From positions 26,665,001-26,729,000 of the forward strand of contig NC_079882.1 of the NCBI RefSeq assembly GCF_029227915.1: a stretch of DNA of 64,000 nucleotides, in the 5' to 3' direction. Source of the DNA: Hydractinia symbiolongicarpus. Lineage: Eukaryota > Cnidaria > Hydrozoa > Anthoathecata > Hydractiniidae. Shown in pieces: positions 37,594 to 50,900 of this stretch (positions within the stretch are counted from its first letter, which is position 1; every line of letters starts with the position of its first letter). Below the pieces are notes generated by a model that was not told where the DNA came from, did not search any database, and worked only from the letters and a program-made list of their open reading frames with translations. A program made the position numbers and the translations under genes.

Positions 37594-39613
37594 CATATAA
37601 CTTTGAAGAATTTTGTTCAATTCATGATTTTGTCCAAGCATGTCAGGATGTATTAAAGGAAAGATTGAAAGTGATCCACTTGTCTTCATGTTTTGCTATG
37701 AAATTGAACAGCTCGCACAAAGTTAGTTCAGTATATTTATTTTTCACAGTTATAATACACCTTTCCAAAATCTCATAAATTATAATAATTATGACGTCAT
37801 CCAAAATCTTATGGTTCTATGCTCTTCAAATGTGGATATTTAGATAGAATATCAAATTATCATGACAAAACAGAAGTTTTTGAGCAATAATAAATTCTGG
37901 GTAAATTTTATATAGATTTAAAAAAAATAATTATTTTAAAAATGAGGCTATTCTTAGAAAGCTCTGCTATATGAAGGGTTTGACCGTAACTTTCAGGTCG
38001 AAATTAAGGTACTTAACGAACAGAAATATTTACGAAATTAGGTAACTTGTTCTACCTTTTGCTAAGGAACTTAGGGACAAGAATCAATTTTAGTATCGAC
38101 CCTGCACAATTAAGAAATTTGGGATGAAAATTAGTACTAAATGTTAGTTACCTTGAACAGAAAACAATTTCTCCAGTCAAATAATCCAAGTGAAAACAAA
38201 CAATTAATTAACTCTCAATAACACCACTATTAATATCATTAACACGACGATTAGCAATTAACAATGTTCTCCAATGTAACCATTAAACAATATCACTGGT
38301 ATAACTCAAGCTCCTCCACAGCTATGATTTGTTATTACTTTAATTAGTTAATATCTTGTCTAAAGGGAAAAGTATCACGAGAAAGGTCTATTTGTAATCT
38401 TTAATTTCTATTTAAACATAAAACGTGTATACAATTACATGCCTGTGTGCAAAAACGACTTCGCTTTAAACCTCCCTTTTTAATTTCATACTTACTTAGC
38501 TTTTATTTGTGATCAACCTTGATTTCAATAATGCGCATCTTTCTGATTTTTTCAATGTTCAAACAATAACTTTAATAATTATTTTGTCTTGAACAAGTAT
38601 TCAAAAAGCGTGCGGTGGGAACTTTGTGAGCATCTGCAAAACGTTTTTTCTTAATGGAACTGCCATGGATTTATAAATTCTAAAGCTAATAAGTCTCAGT
38701 TTCCCTATTGTATATCTGTTTATTCTTATGTAGTTTTATTCTTCTTACAGGACTGGCCAGTTGATTATTCTTGGTTGAAGACCAGTTTGACTTGCATTCT
38801 TTCGGGTAGTGCTAAAGAAGTTTATGAAACTGGTTCACAAACTGCAGATTTATTTCTAATGCTGAATTCAATGTTATCAAATTCCAATCTTTCTTTGCAA
38901 TACAAGCAGGTTTTACATACCGCTTGTTATGTGGCTTTTCCAGATTTAGCTCTTGAAATGGGTTTGTGTACAGTAGCTGGCGACGTTGTAGATTCCATGA
39001 TGGAAAATCCTGACCAGGAAGACCAAGTATGTTCTTTCGCAGTACTAACTGCAGATTTTTTTTCTTTCTCTAGATTTATTACTTTTGTCCTTTCTTTGAT
39101 GTTTAGGTCACCAAACCTTGTGTGGTCAATTCTTCAGTTCATTTGCTTCTCATCTATAGCAATGAGAGTTTACCTCTCAAAGATGCCATAATCAGTAATT
39201 TGCAGACCAGATTATGTGCAGACCTTAAATCTCTAATAACTGTTAAAAACATTAGTGAAAGCGATAATCAGCCTTTTCTTAAGGATGAAACAACATGCAA
39301 AGCAAATGAAATCTTTATTGTTTTATTGGAAGAGAAAGTTAATAGAATCACATTGAATTCTTTGACAAAATGGCTGAAAACTGCTCAAAATGTTTCTGTG
39401 TATGGTCTACACTTCGTGCATGTCAAGCATTTAAATGTTTTAAAAGAAATGTTGAGGGAGTTAAATCTAACAGCCACAGGTTTTGTGTTTGAGAAGGAAG
39501 TTATGTTCAAAGATTTGTGTCCTGTGTTGTTGTACTTAATCCATTTATCTCTTGGTGAGAATGGAATTAGAGTAACTCCGACAGGTGAGAAGAATAACTC
39601 TCCGGTGATCTAA
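37594..39613 (+). CDS. Unrecognised protein, possibly the 3' part of the preceding gene
   Basis: Exons 37594-37721 (or from 37589), 38751-39026, 39107-39613. Landmarks: NFEEFCSIHDFVQACQDVL, DWPVDYSWLKTSLTCILSG, VNSSVHLLLIYSNESLPLKD and an alpha/beta stretch (EIFIVLLEEKVNRITLNSL, VYGLHFVHVKHLNVL) that could be a Rossmann- or vWA-like fold. With no further splicing the frame stops at 39613. A GTGAGA donor at 39585 instead joins in frame to the AG at 40037 and so to aminopeptidase O. The first Met of the joined frame is not known; joining to the 35.2-36.3 kb exons is plausible. No family assigned. Confidence 0.6.
37722..38750. other. Intron of the unrecognised gene
   Basis: A 1-kb AT-rich intron between two in-frame exons. 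No repeat family or hidden gene recognised. Confidence 0.5.
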
Positions 39614-40027
39614 TAACGTGTTAGTATTTAATATCAATAATTTATCCAGATTGAATGTTAATCTGGAAACTTTTAAATACTCCTAAGAAATTCCGAGTAT
39701 ACGCAGATTATTTGCACGTTATTTTTTGAACACTAATTCTTTTGAAGTTTTGTAATCTTTGCAGATTTTCTTTTTTCTACCGTTTTGGTGTTAGGAATTA
39801 TTGAATTATTATATTGGAGTATTGAATTATTTGAGCAAACCGGTAAACTTATACGCATCAAGTTTATTAGTACATTTAGATAGAGAAAATAAAAATTAAT
39901 GTTTTTATTGAACATAAAACTTGCCCTATCAAAAACATTGTACTGAGTATATGGGAAAAAAGAGAAACAGAAAAAACACCAAGAAGAAAAATTATTTAAA
40001 TATTGAGCTTCATAATTTCTTTGTGTT

Positions 40028-43000
40028 ATGTTTATAGCCATTGGTTGCAGTAGATGGTCTCTAAAAGAGGTATTTCAAGAAGTGTCAGACGTTTTAAGTG
40101 GCCTATCAAGCAAATGCAACTACATGCTACTCTCAGAATCAAGTAAACCTCACAACACATGCAGTGAAAAAATGAATGAAGATGTGCCTGTGAACAGTCT
40201 TGATCAAAACAATGATCACACACCTTTCCTTGAACATACTGCATGTAATGAAATAGATAAAGAACATTTACCTCATAAAAATCCCCTTAAATCAGTTGAT
40301 GTTTTAACACCATCAATAAAAGATGTTCCATTAATGGCGAATGTGAAAGAAGTACTTATTGAGCATTACGTACTAAACTTGGGTGTGAACTTTGCAGAAC
40401 GATATATTAATGGAGATATTCTATTGTTTGTTAAACCGGCAACGAAAGAAGCTAATGAAAGAAACTTTCAAATGTGCCTAGATTGCACTTTGATTGATAT
40501 CATTTCAGTTGAAGAGGTTATTCTTCCAGATAATTTTAAGCTTCACTTTCACAACCAAACATGCTGCTGTGGCTCAAAAGGTGATACAAAAGATTCAGTC
40601 ATGTGCGAAAGCTGTTTATTTCTACACAAATTTCATCAAAACAAAACAGACAGGTCTTACACCAATTTGAGTTTTCAGAAGTTATCATATGCGACGTACG
40701 GTTGGTGTATTAGGGTTTGGACTGAGAATCAAGCAAGTAAACATTGGCCGAGTTGTGTTCATATTAAGTACCGCACGAATCCAAATGGACCGTCCTTGAT
40801 GTGGTGTACTGATCAAGATGGAAAGTATGATATTTTAAATCCATGTGCCGACATTCTATGATTTTGGTTCATTACATTCTAACGTTTTATGGTGTGCATT
40901 TTTTATTTTAGTCCAGCCTGCTTTACCCCTGGTGCTTACCTTAACAACAGAACCATGATGCCGTGTCAAGAACCACCTGTAGCTGTGGCAACATGGCAGG
41001 CTACAGTGAAAGTTCCGAGAGGTTTTTCAGTTTTGTCTAGTGGTGAAGCAGTCACATGCATGATAAAAAATAAACACGAAACCTCTGTCAAGGAAGGTAA
41101 GATTCTCCTACGTTTTGTCAAAATCATTGTCAAATACTTTGTACACAGCTAGTGAGTTGGTAGGGTATTCGCTTCTAGGATTACGAAAGGATGTCGGTAG
41201 AAATCTTTATTGCGTCAACAAAGGCCTAATGGTTTAATTAAGGGTGTTTGCTGACCTTGAAATCAAACTATAGCACTGGACATAATATTTAGGAATTTGT
41301 CCGTTGTTTCTCTATTTCTCGAAATCAGCCAGTAAGCTGAAAAGTTTTACTTTCGCAGGGGTGTAGGCTAAGTAACCAACGTCGAAAATGCGCCGACTGC
41401 GCTTTCTATAATGGCCGCATTATGCAAAACTCTGCTCCACGACCCGGGAAGATCCAAAATATTGTGGAATTGGGGCGTGTTGACGTAAACAAAAATTACC
41501 ACCCTTTTATAATTTTAGATTTAACCAATTAACCTAACATTCTAAGTTCGATTAACATTGACGACAAGTTCGCAGTGCGTGTTACTCAGAAAGGCACAGC
41601 GTTTATAATTGTTCGTGGTTGCGATCTGTAAACTTTCACCCTGTTCCCAATATTTTTTCCGGGGTTGTAGGTGACTTTGAAAACTTTGAATATCCATCAA
41701 TTTCCAGAGAAAAGCTTTAACTTATAAATGTATTCGAAGCCATTTCTGTCTAAATGATACGTTGTCTCGTAGTAACCCTTTTCTCTGGAGGAGCCGATAT
41801 GTTTAGAGATACCCTTTTTTGAATTTTTTTTTTTGGTATAAAGTTTATAAAAATATTTGATTGGAACATGAGGATTGTCTAAGGATACCACTGTCTGAGC
41901 ACTCTGTGTCTGAAAAAAGATTTTTTCACATGTCTATTGCATTTCCATATTTTTTTTTAAAATTTATATTTAGACGTTTATTACTTTGAAATGTCGATTC
42001 CCCTTCCAAATTCGACGTTAGCTTTTGCATTTGGTAAATTTGCAAAGAGCTCATCCACACTCACTGTTTCAACAGCACCAAATGGTAAACCAATCACCAT
42101 TTCGTTGTACGCACCGCAGTCGAAGATAAACCAGTTTGAAGAAGAATATTTGAGTCTGGCGTCAAAACACGTTTGTTATACTTGTCAGCTACTTGGGGAG
42201 TACCCTTTTTCTCGACTTGATCTAGTGATTATGCCGAGATCGTTTGCATGCATGGGGTTAGCGAGGTAAAGGTGTTTTTTACCCCTAAGAAAAAATTTAG
42301 ATTAGTCGTAACTCTTCCGATTTTATGCCACTAATGTTTTTTTAAATCATGATTTTTAAACGACTTAGGTATATTTAATTTATATTTTTATATTTTTAGT
42401 CCAAATTTGATTTTTCTTTCCCAATCTGTATTATGTGGCGACGCGAGTATGTCATCGCGAATAGCGCACGAGATATCTCATGCGTGGTTTGGACTGCTCA
42501 TCGGGATACAAGATTGGACAGAGGAGTGGTTAAGTGAAGGATTCGCTACGTTTTTGGAAGAAAGGATACAAGCTTATGTCAATAAAGTAAGAAAAATTTC
42601 ACCAAAGGAAAGAAACTATTTGGTTAAAGTTTTAAACTATTTTGTTAAAATCGTTTTTTTTATTGTAGTATTCGCCACAAGAATTTGCTATGCATCACGA
42701 GTTATTAGCTCTACTAAAATTAAAGACATTAGACTCAGAGTTGGAAGTCACTGAAGACGATAATTTAAAGTTAATGAGACCGAAGAAATTAAAAAGAGGG
42801 AGCAACAATTTGACTGGTTGGTTTCTTTTGTGTTTTCAACTAATACTGTGGAAAACTGCTCGTTTCAAACATCGTCTAAATCATAGTAGAGATTATACCA
42901 AATGTAATTATTTTTTGTAATAAATCGTTGAGATTTCTGCTAGAACATTAGGACAAATTAAGAAGGTATTCAGCGTGGATTTCTTCATAAAAAATAACTA

Positions 43001-46000
43001 TTTAAAAAAATATTTAAAAATTTCGACATTTACTTTTTTAGCAATTGAAGCTGTTGATAAAAGTTTAGAGAATACCACTTCTGACGTCACTCCTCACATT
43101 GTTGTTCCCAATGCTGCTGTAGCGTCCAAGAAGTGGTCACAAATTCATTACTTGAAGGTGAGTTTTTTCTTTTACTCATATGTTAGATGTTGTAGTAAAG
43201 AAAGTATTTTCCTCATGAATTAAAGTATAAATTTTTTTACCGTGGACAATTTTACTGTTTACAAGGATTAAATTAGGTTTTATAAACATAATTTTAATTT
43301 TTTGCATTAGGGATATTTCCTTCTTCATCATCTGGCAACCATGGTTGGTTATGAAGCGTTTGATATCTTCTTGAAGAAGTATGTTGACAATTATCAGGGA
43401 AGGCTCGTCACTTCGGAGGTACCCTTTTTTCATTTTATTTTGTAGACAGTTTTTAATAGTAAACTAGGCGAAATTTAAAAAAAATTCAGAATTCTAATGC
43501 CTTAATTCGGAAAGGGTAATTTAAGCCAATGTCCCGCCATCTACCTTGTTTTTTTATTTTTTAGATTTTCTTCGAGTTTTTCATTGGCTATTTTAACTTA
43601 TCCAGGTAACTATAAGTCACACTTGATTTTACGCTTGTTTGAATCTCCCCGCAGAGGATTTATCTCCTGCATGTTGCTTCTATTTTGTAGTTAATAAGAG
43701 ACGACGAATAAACATTTTTTTGACGTTAGGTTAAATGACAATTGTTTTTAGCGAGTTAAAAGAACAGTTATCAAAAGATTGGTTGGAGAGTTCTTCTTTA
43801 CCATTTGTAAGGAATTATTTCTACATTATTAAGTATAGTGGACTCTCGATATAGCAAACCCCAATATAGTGGACATCTCGACATAACGAACCAAAGCCCC
43901 TTAGCGTTAGGAAACTCTTATAATTCTTTTTTATGTAACGAAGCCCTGATATAGTGAACCAAACGAAATCACAAAACCTTGATATAACGAACTCAAGGGA
44001 CTAAATGTAGCAGAAACTCGGCAATATTTTCAAAGTTTGGTGCATCATCCGTATCAATATTATGTAAACAAAACAGTACAATGTCATCCAAATCGAACAG
44101 TTCGAATCATGGAAACATTGGTAGAGCCTGCAAATAAAAAAATCCAAATTTTGAACTTTCAGATACCATCTTGTTAATAATGTTTTCATCAGGTATATCC
44201 ACTTTATAGGAAATGCTTACGCAATGAAGCAAGTGTTAGAACAACTGATGTCTAAGAGATAATTTGCTAGATTTATGGAGACGTTGCATTGTGTAATGTA
44301 AACGGAAAAATTTACAAATGCTACTGTGATTTTTATTTTTTTTATTATCCGGCATAACGAACTATTGATATAACGAACTTTGCTTCGGTTCCCTTCTTGG
44401 TTCGCTATACAGAGACTTTACTGTAAGCGGCGCGCTTTCAGCTATTTTTGATCTGAAGTGTGTTTATCTGTTTGGAGAATCCCAGTTGCTTGTTATTATT
44501 ATTGCTGCCACTTTAACCCTATTATAGTGGGTTTTTTTAGCCCGTGGTTATAAAGTACCCGCGTCTAAAAAAAGGGGTGTAGCAGGCGCACGTTTTTTAA
44601 GGAAGGGAGATTTTTTGTAGTCATCTTTCACTTTGGACAATTTTCTCCTTTGGTTAGATTCTTTGTTTGCGCTTTTATGTATTTCATTAGATATTTTTAT
44701 TTAGACGCCAACTTGCAACGCAGAAGAAAACGTCTTAATAAAACTTGTTAATGAAGAAGTAAGCAATCACACTATGAAAATACTTTTACCATAATTCTCG
44801 ATTTATTTATCGTTTATCTTTTAGTGTCAGTTTTGGAAGACCAACAACGTAGCTAATAAAAGATGTAGATCTCGTGGCGTGAAAAGAAAACGGGATGTGT
44901 TCAAACAACGACCCGCCCTGGTAATTTTTTATACGAGTAATATTACAAATAAATCACTGCTCGTGATTTAGATGATAGCAGAATTTTTAAAGAAAGTTTC
45001 AGCATTCCCTCCCATGTATGGCAAAAGTTTTGGAACTTTTGTTATTAACAGGGTGTCGACTTGGTGAGGAATTGCCAGGGAATTTCCGATTTTTGTCAAA
45101 ATATCACAAAAAAAGTCAGAAATATCAGAAATGATATGTCAGAAACATGTTGATACTTTAGGTTTAAAGGTATTGGCAAATATTAAATTTCAGGTCTGTT
45201 CTTAAAGTATCTATTAAGTTTTTACAGTCTGTTTTTTCGATTGAATTAGATTTGCATTTATAGGGGAATCCAGGGTTTTGAAACGTATTAAGTTTCAGTG
45301 GATACCGTGGGTTGGAAAATGTCATTGCATAAAAAAGTTTCTTTGAAATCATTGCATGAAAAATGTTGCAAATAGTTTTTCAGTTTGTATTCGCCGTCTC
45401 ACTCATTGACACTAATCATCAGCTTTATTTTACGGAATATATAAAAATTATCTATCGGCCCAAATTTTGCTTGATAACGTGGGGGAAATTTGAGCCGGAC
45501 GAATAACCAGGACCGGCGAAAGTTTAGGCTTGGCCTAGAAACACACGTCAGAAAACTTGCGACTCGAGATTTCACTAAGGGGGTCATTGCCATATCAAAA
45601 ATTAATAGCTCCGCGATTTGAAGACATAGTGAAAAAGTTTTGTTTATAAGTGTTGAAACTTTTCTTATAGAATGCAAATCAAGTTGTACTGCTGTTGGAA
45701 AAGCTGTTGAGCATTGAGAATATTCTACCCCAAACATTAACTCAATTGAATCACGTGTACCACTTAGATAGCTGCAATGCTGAGGTTCGTTGGTAATGTT
45801 GTGTATACAAACATGCTCTGTCAACTTCCATCCTTAAATTTTTTAGTCTTCATTCTGGGTGATGAAATACAGCGCTCATATATTATGTGAACAGTGTGTA
45901 CCTTTCTCCACAGAAGTAGATCGATAAAGTGACAAAAGATCTTTTGCTTATGTTGATACCCACTTTGAATCATTTTTTAAATTTTATTCTTAACAATAAA

Positions 46001-47903
46001 CACACCACAACACCTGTTTGCGATAAGACTTTGACGACGAAAATTGTTCTTTATTGTTCGACGAAAATTTTCAATGAATTACTTCAATGATTTTTGTTGA
46101 AAACTGGTTTTAAAATTTAATTTAGAAACGTCATTGCGAGAGTTAAATAACTATAAAGTTTTCAAGCACTAATTAAATTAATAACAGAAACTTAAAAATA
46201 AACTTAAATTATTTATCGGTCCAAATTTTTTGTTGGCCTTAACAGGCCACTTAATTTAGGCTGACAAAGTATGAGCTGATCAGGTAAATTATTGCATATT
46301 TGAGACGGTGCTTGTTAGAAGGTCGCTTATTAAATTGTTTTTGCAGTCATTATTTTTATTTCTCTATTTTCACAAACAATAGACCTATTTTTTTAAACCT
46401 AACATCTCAGCCTAATATTTTTATAAAGCATATTCTAAGAAGAGCTTAAGAAGTAAACGTTAAATTGAATAAATACAGTAGTTAAAAAGTCTCTATTATA
46501 ATAGCCATATTTGTGTGTTCAAAAGAGTTGCCGCGTCCTGTTACGAAAACACGAAATGCCATATATAAAGGACGGGCGATAAAGGACGGGCGACCCTGTG
46601 GATTTTTCCACGGGTAACACTAGTATGTGTATAATTTGTTAAGTCATTTCATCATTTGATCTTTGATGTTATTAACCTTGATGTCAAAGCAGGTAAAATT
46701 AATTACACTCGTTTCGCTTCAACAAAACAAGACCGCGGAAACAGAAACCTTTTATTGTTGTTGTTAGTGTATTGCAAATTTGTGACCTTCTATCCTTCCT
46801 TGTCTTAGATTAGACATAGGTGGTGCGAACTCATCGTTAAAAATGGGTAAGCTATATTTTAATTTTTTGTTCACGCTGACTCAGCACTTCTATTTTTGCA
46901 TGTCAGTATATATACATTGTATACGTTTTTAGTTACGCTAGCAAATACGAACAAGTGCGTCGTTATCTCGTAGAAGATCAGGTATAGAATGCTTAAACCT
47001 CAATGATACTAATTTTCGCAGGAACTACAATCCCTGTTATGTTCATGCCAAATGCTGATTTTCGGTTATTTCTCGAAGTTTGTAGAGTCACAATTCCATT
47101 CGCTGGAAACATGCTGATGCACAGCAAACTAAAAGTTTTTATAAATAGTCATCTTCATTAGCAATAAATTCATATTTTCTAAAATGTATCTACAATGCCC
47201 TATTAAAATTAAAGCGAGAACTTATAAAATAAAAACAAGAAGCCCTGGGGGCTCTAAGAATTTCCGCTCGCTACCAAAATATTTCATAACAACCTGCTAA
47301 TTCGTTGTGTTATATCGTGCCAGACATTCGAAGAGGTTTGGTGCATGAAGCTCTGAAGATAAAGCACACAGGTGACATTATATCTTACAACAAACGCAAA
47401 CAAAATGAAACGTGTCATAAACTCACATTTTAAAAGAAATTGCTAACAAAAAAATACAGCCTAACATTCATGGTTGAAAGTCTTGCGATTGAAACGTTTA
47501 TGGAATAAACGACATTTAGTTGACAAAAAATCAAAATTTTGATGTGACCATTTTCAGCACACTTTTTTTATTAACTGTGACAATTTTTGTTAAAAATAAA
47601 GCAGTTTTAATTTTTGGACAAATTTTGGCCTGAAATTACATTTAGGTGGCAAAAAAACAAACTTTTGTATCATTATCATTTTCAGCAAACAACTTTATTT
47701 GTTTACTGTGTCAAATTTTGTTGAAAATAAAGTAGTTTTAATTTTTGGACCAAATTTGGCCTATAATGACATTTAGGTAACAAGAAAACAAAATTTTCAT
47801 GTCACCATTATGTTCATCATACTTTTTTGTTAACTGTGCCAAATTTTGTCGATAAAAAATACCAATTTTGGCCTGAAACGTCATTTAGATGACTTCCAAG
47901 TAC

Positions 47904-47945
<42 letters not shown>

Positions 47946-50900
47946 TTTAAAGTGGCTAGCCCAGAAAATCACAAAAACCTATAGTTAGTGGATTGTTTCC
48001 ACTGGGGGCCACTAGAACAAAAAAGAAACAAAAAATGATAAACCTTAGACTGCCTCAGCTCAATCAAACATAGTAACATTTATAATCTGTGAAAATTGAA
48101 AAGAAAAAGAATAAAAAACAAAAATTAAAAAATTCAAAAGTGATCTCCATTAGAATTTGCCAAATACATTAGAGATGGAAGTCTTAAACGAAAGCAGACT
48201 TCCATCACAGGTCACTTGGTCTGGAAGATTATTCCACACTTTTGCAGCTCTAAATGGGAAGGCTTTTTTGCCAAATTCCGTGTTGACCAAGGGAAGTGTG
48301 AACCTGTTTTTTGAAGCTCCTCTTGTTTGATGATTATGACAGTTTTTTGTCAAAAGGAATTTTGAGCGCATGTAATCAGGAGCAATGTGATTCATGGCTT
48401 TGAAAACTAATATGGCATCGTTTTTGATGAGTAAATTATTCATTGAATATTCCCTCTCTTTCCCAAGAAAGGTACGGACACATTTTAATCGTTTTTCTAG
48501 TTTTCCCAATCTACCTTGGGTGGCACAAGCCCATGCCGAGGAGCAGTAGTTGAAATATGGCATGACAAGTGCATTAATTAAAAGGTTTTTTGTGTGAGGT
48601 GTTAAACAGGATGCAATGGTTCTAATTTTAGAATATTTAATTAGTATTTTTCTATTTATGTCATTAATGTGCTTTTCCCATTGCATTTTTTGATCAAATG
48701 TTACCCCAAGATATTTAACTTTTTCGCTCCTCTTCAAAGGAATACCCATATAGTTGATAGTTTTGTTCTCAACTTTTTTTAACTGGCTGTGGTTGCCGAA
48801 AAAGATTGTTTCAGTTTTGTCCGTATTAATAGTCATTTTGTTATTATTCAGCCAGAGGTCGACTTGCGAAAGTTCTAACTCGACCTGGGAGACAAGGGTA
48901 TCCAAGTTTTTATGAGACGAAATAATTATTGTATCATCCGCATATAGATGGTGGTAGTTTGAATTGATGACAGATTTTAAGTCATCAATATACAAAAGAA
49001 AGAGCAGGGGCCCCAACACAGATCCCTGCGGCACCCCAAAAGCGTCTTCATGAAGCAGATCTGATCCTGTGTCGTTTACAAGAGTCAGCTGCATTCGGTC
49101 CGTTAAGTAGGACTCGAACCAGTCAAAGGCAGCATCTCTGATGCCAAAACACCATAGTTTTTTTAACAAAATTTTATGATCAACAGTGTCAAAAGCTTTT
49201 TTAAGGTCAATGAGCACAGCACAAACAAAGTTATGTTGGTCGAGCTCAGTAAGAATAAAATCAGAGACATCGACTACTGCAGTTTCTGTGGAAAAGAGTT
49301 TTCGAAATCCGGACTGTCTGTCATTCAGGAAGTTGTGCTCAGAAATAAAATGAGACATTTGCTCATGCACTAACTTTTCAAAAATTTTCATAGGAATTGG
49401 CAAAATGGAGATAGGCCGATAATTAGTAGGATCTGTTTTATTGCCACTTTTAAAAATAGGCGAGACCCTTTTAGTCTTCCAACATTTAGGTACATAACCA
49501 GTAAATAAAGATTTGTTGAAAAGACTTGATAAATAAATACTTAAAACTGACGAACCTGCTTTTAGCAGTCGTGAACCAATTCCGTCCAAGCCTGTAGCTT
49601 TATTAAGTTTTAGTGATCTAATTATTTTTTCGACACTTTTGGTCTCAATACGAGCCCACCGAAAATCGTGTCCGCTAACAGGTGGATTAACATTAGTAGT
49701 GTCAGAAGAAAATTTAGAGGCTAGTTTGGCACCAACACTGACAAAAAATGAATTGAATGTGTTGGAAATTTCTTTTGGGTGAGAAGTTTCTGTACCATCG
49801 TTTTGGACTACTCGTTTTATCGAGGTAGTATTGCCTGACTTATCCGGAACCAGTTTTTTTAGGGTTTTCCAAAGTTGTTTTGGCCGTTTTTGAAAGTCCT
49901 GCAAAACGTCATTATAGTACTCGTTTTTGAGTCGATTTTTGAGACCTATTACCTGGTTCCTTTTTTGTTTGAAAGCTTCCCAGTCTATGATGGATTTTGT
50001 TTTTGATGCTTTCCGTTTCAAGAAGTCTCTTTCTTTGATGGCTATTATTAATTCATCAGTGACCCATGCCTCAACACGGCCAGAAAATCTATGTGTTTTG
50101 AAAGGGGCATGTTTGTCAGCCACTGTTTTAACATTTTTATTCAGTTTCTCACATGCTTTATCAAGGTCATCATAATTATTAAAATATGACCAGTCTAAAT
50201 TCCTGAGGTCCTTCAGAAAAGCCTCTTCACTGAAGTTCTTGTAGCTACGAACCTTGCATGTTTTAGGTTCAAATTTTGGCCTTTTGAATTTTCTGATCAC
50301 ATAAACTAAATTGTGATCACTGATGCCTAAATCCATGACACCAGTTTTAGAAATACAAGAACTGTTAGAAAGTATCAAGTCTATAAGAGTGCTACTATTT
50401 TCAGTAACACGAGTTGGCTCCGTAATATGTTGTTTTAGGAAAAGAGTGGAGCATAATTCCTTTATTTTGGAGGAAAGAGCATATTTTGAAAGCATGTTAC
50501 AGTTAAAATCTCCCAAGATAAAAACTTCTTTCTCTTCTGGGAGCTTGTTAAAACACTGTTTAAAATGAGTACACAGGTTTTCGGTACTCTGCAAATCACT
50601 ACCTCCAGGTGGCCTGTAAACCCCACACACGTAAATAGGTTTAGTTTTTTTCAGGCACACTTTCACCCATAGTGATTCAACATTTTCAAAGTAAAGGTGT
50701 TTCAAAAGGTGGCTATCCAAGTTTTCATTAACAAAAATTAGAACACCCCCACCTCGTCTATTCCGATCATTCCATTATATTCCTATAAACATAGCCATAC
50801 TTAGGGAGCTTGGGTACGAAGTTTGTGACGTTGCAATTGACCATTTGGGACAGGGTTAGTTAGTCAGTTATACCAATACTATCCTCCTCTCAGAGGAACG

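Noticed and set aside
35186-39613. FANCC, because it neighbours AOPEP in human
   Set aside because: No convincing residue similarity to FANCC could be seen; synteny alone is not evidence.
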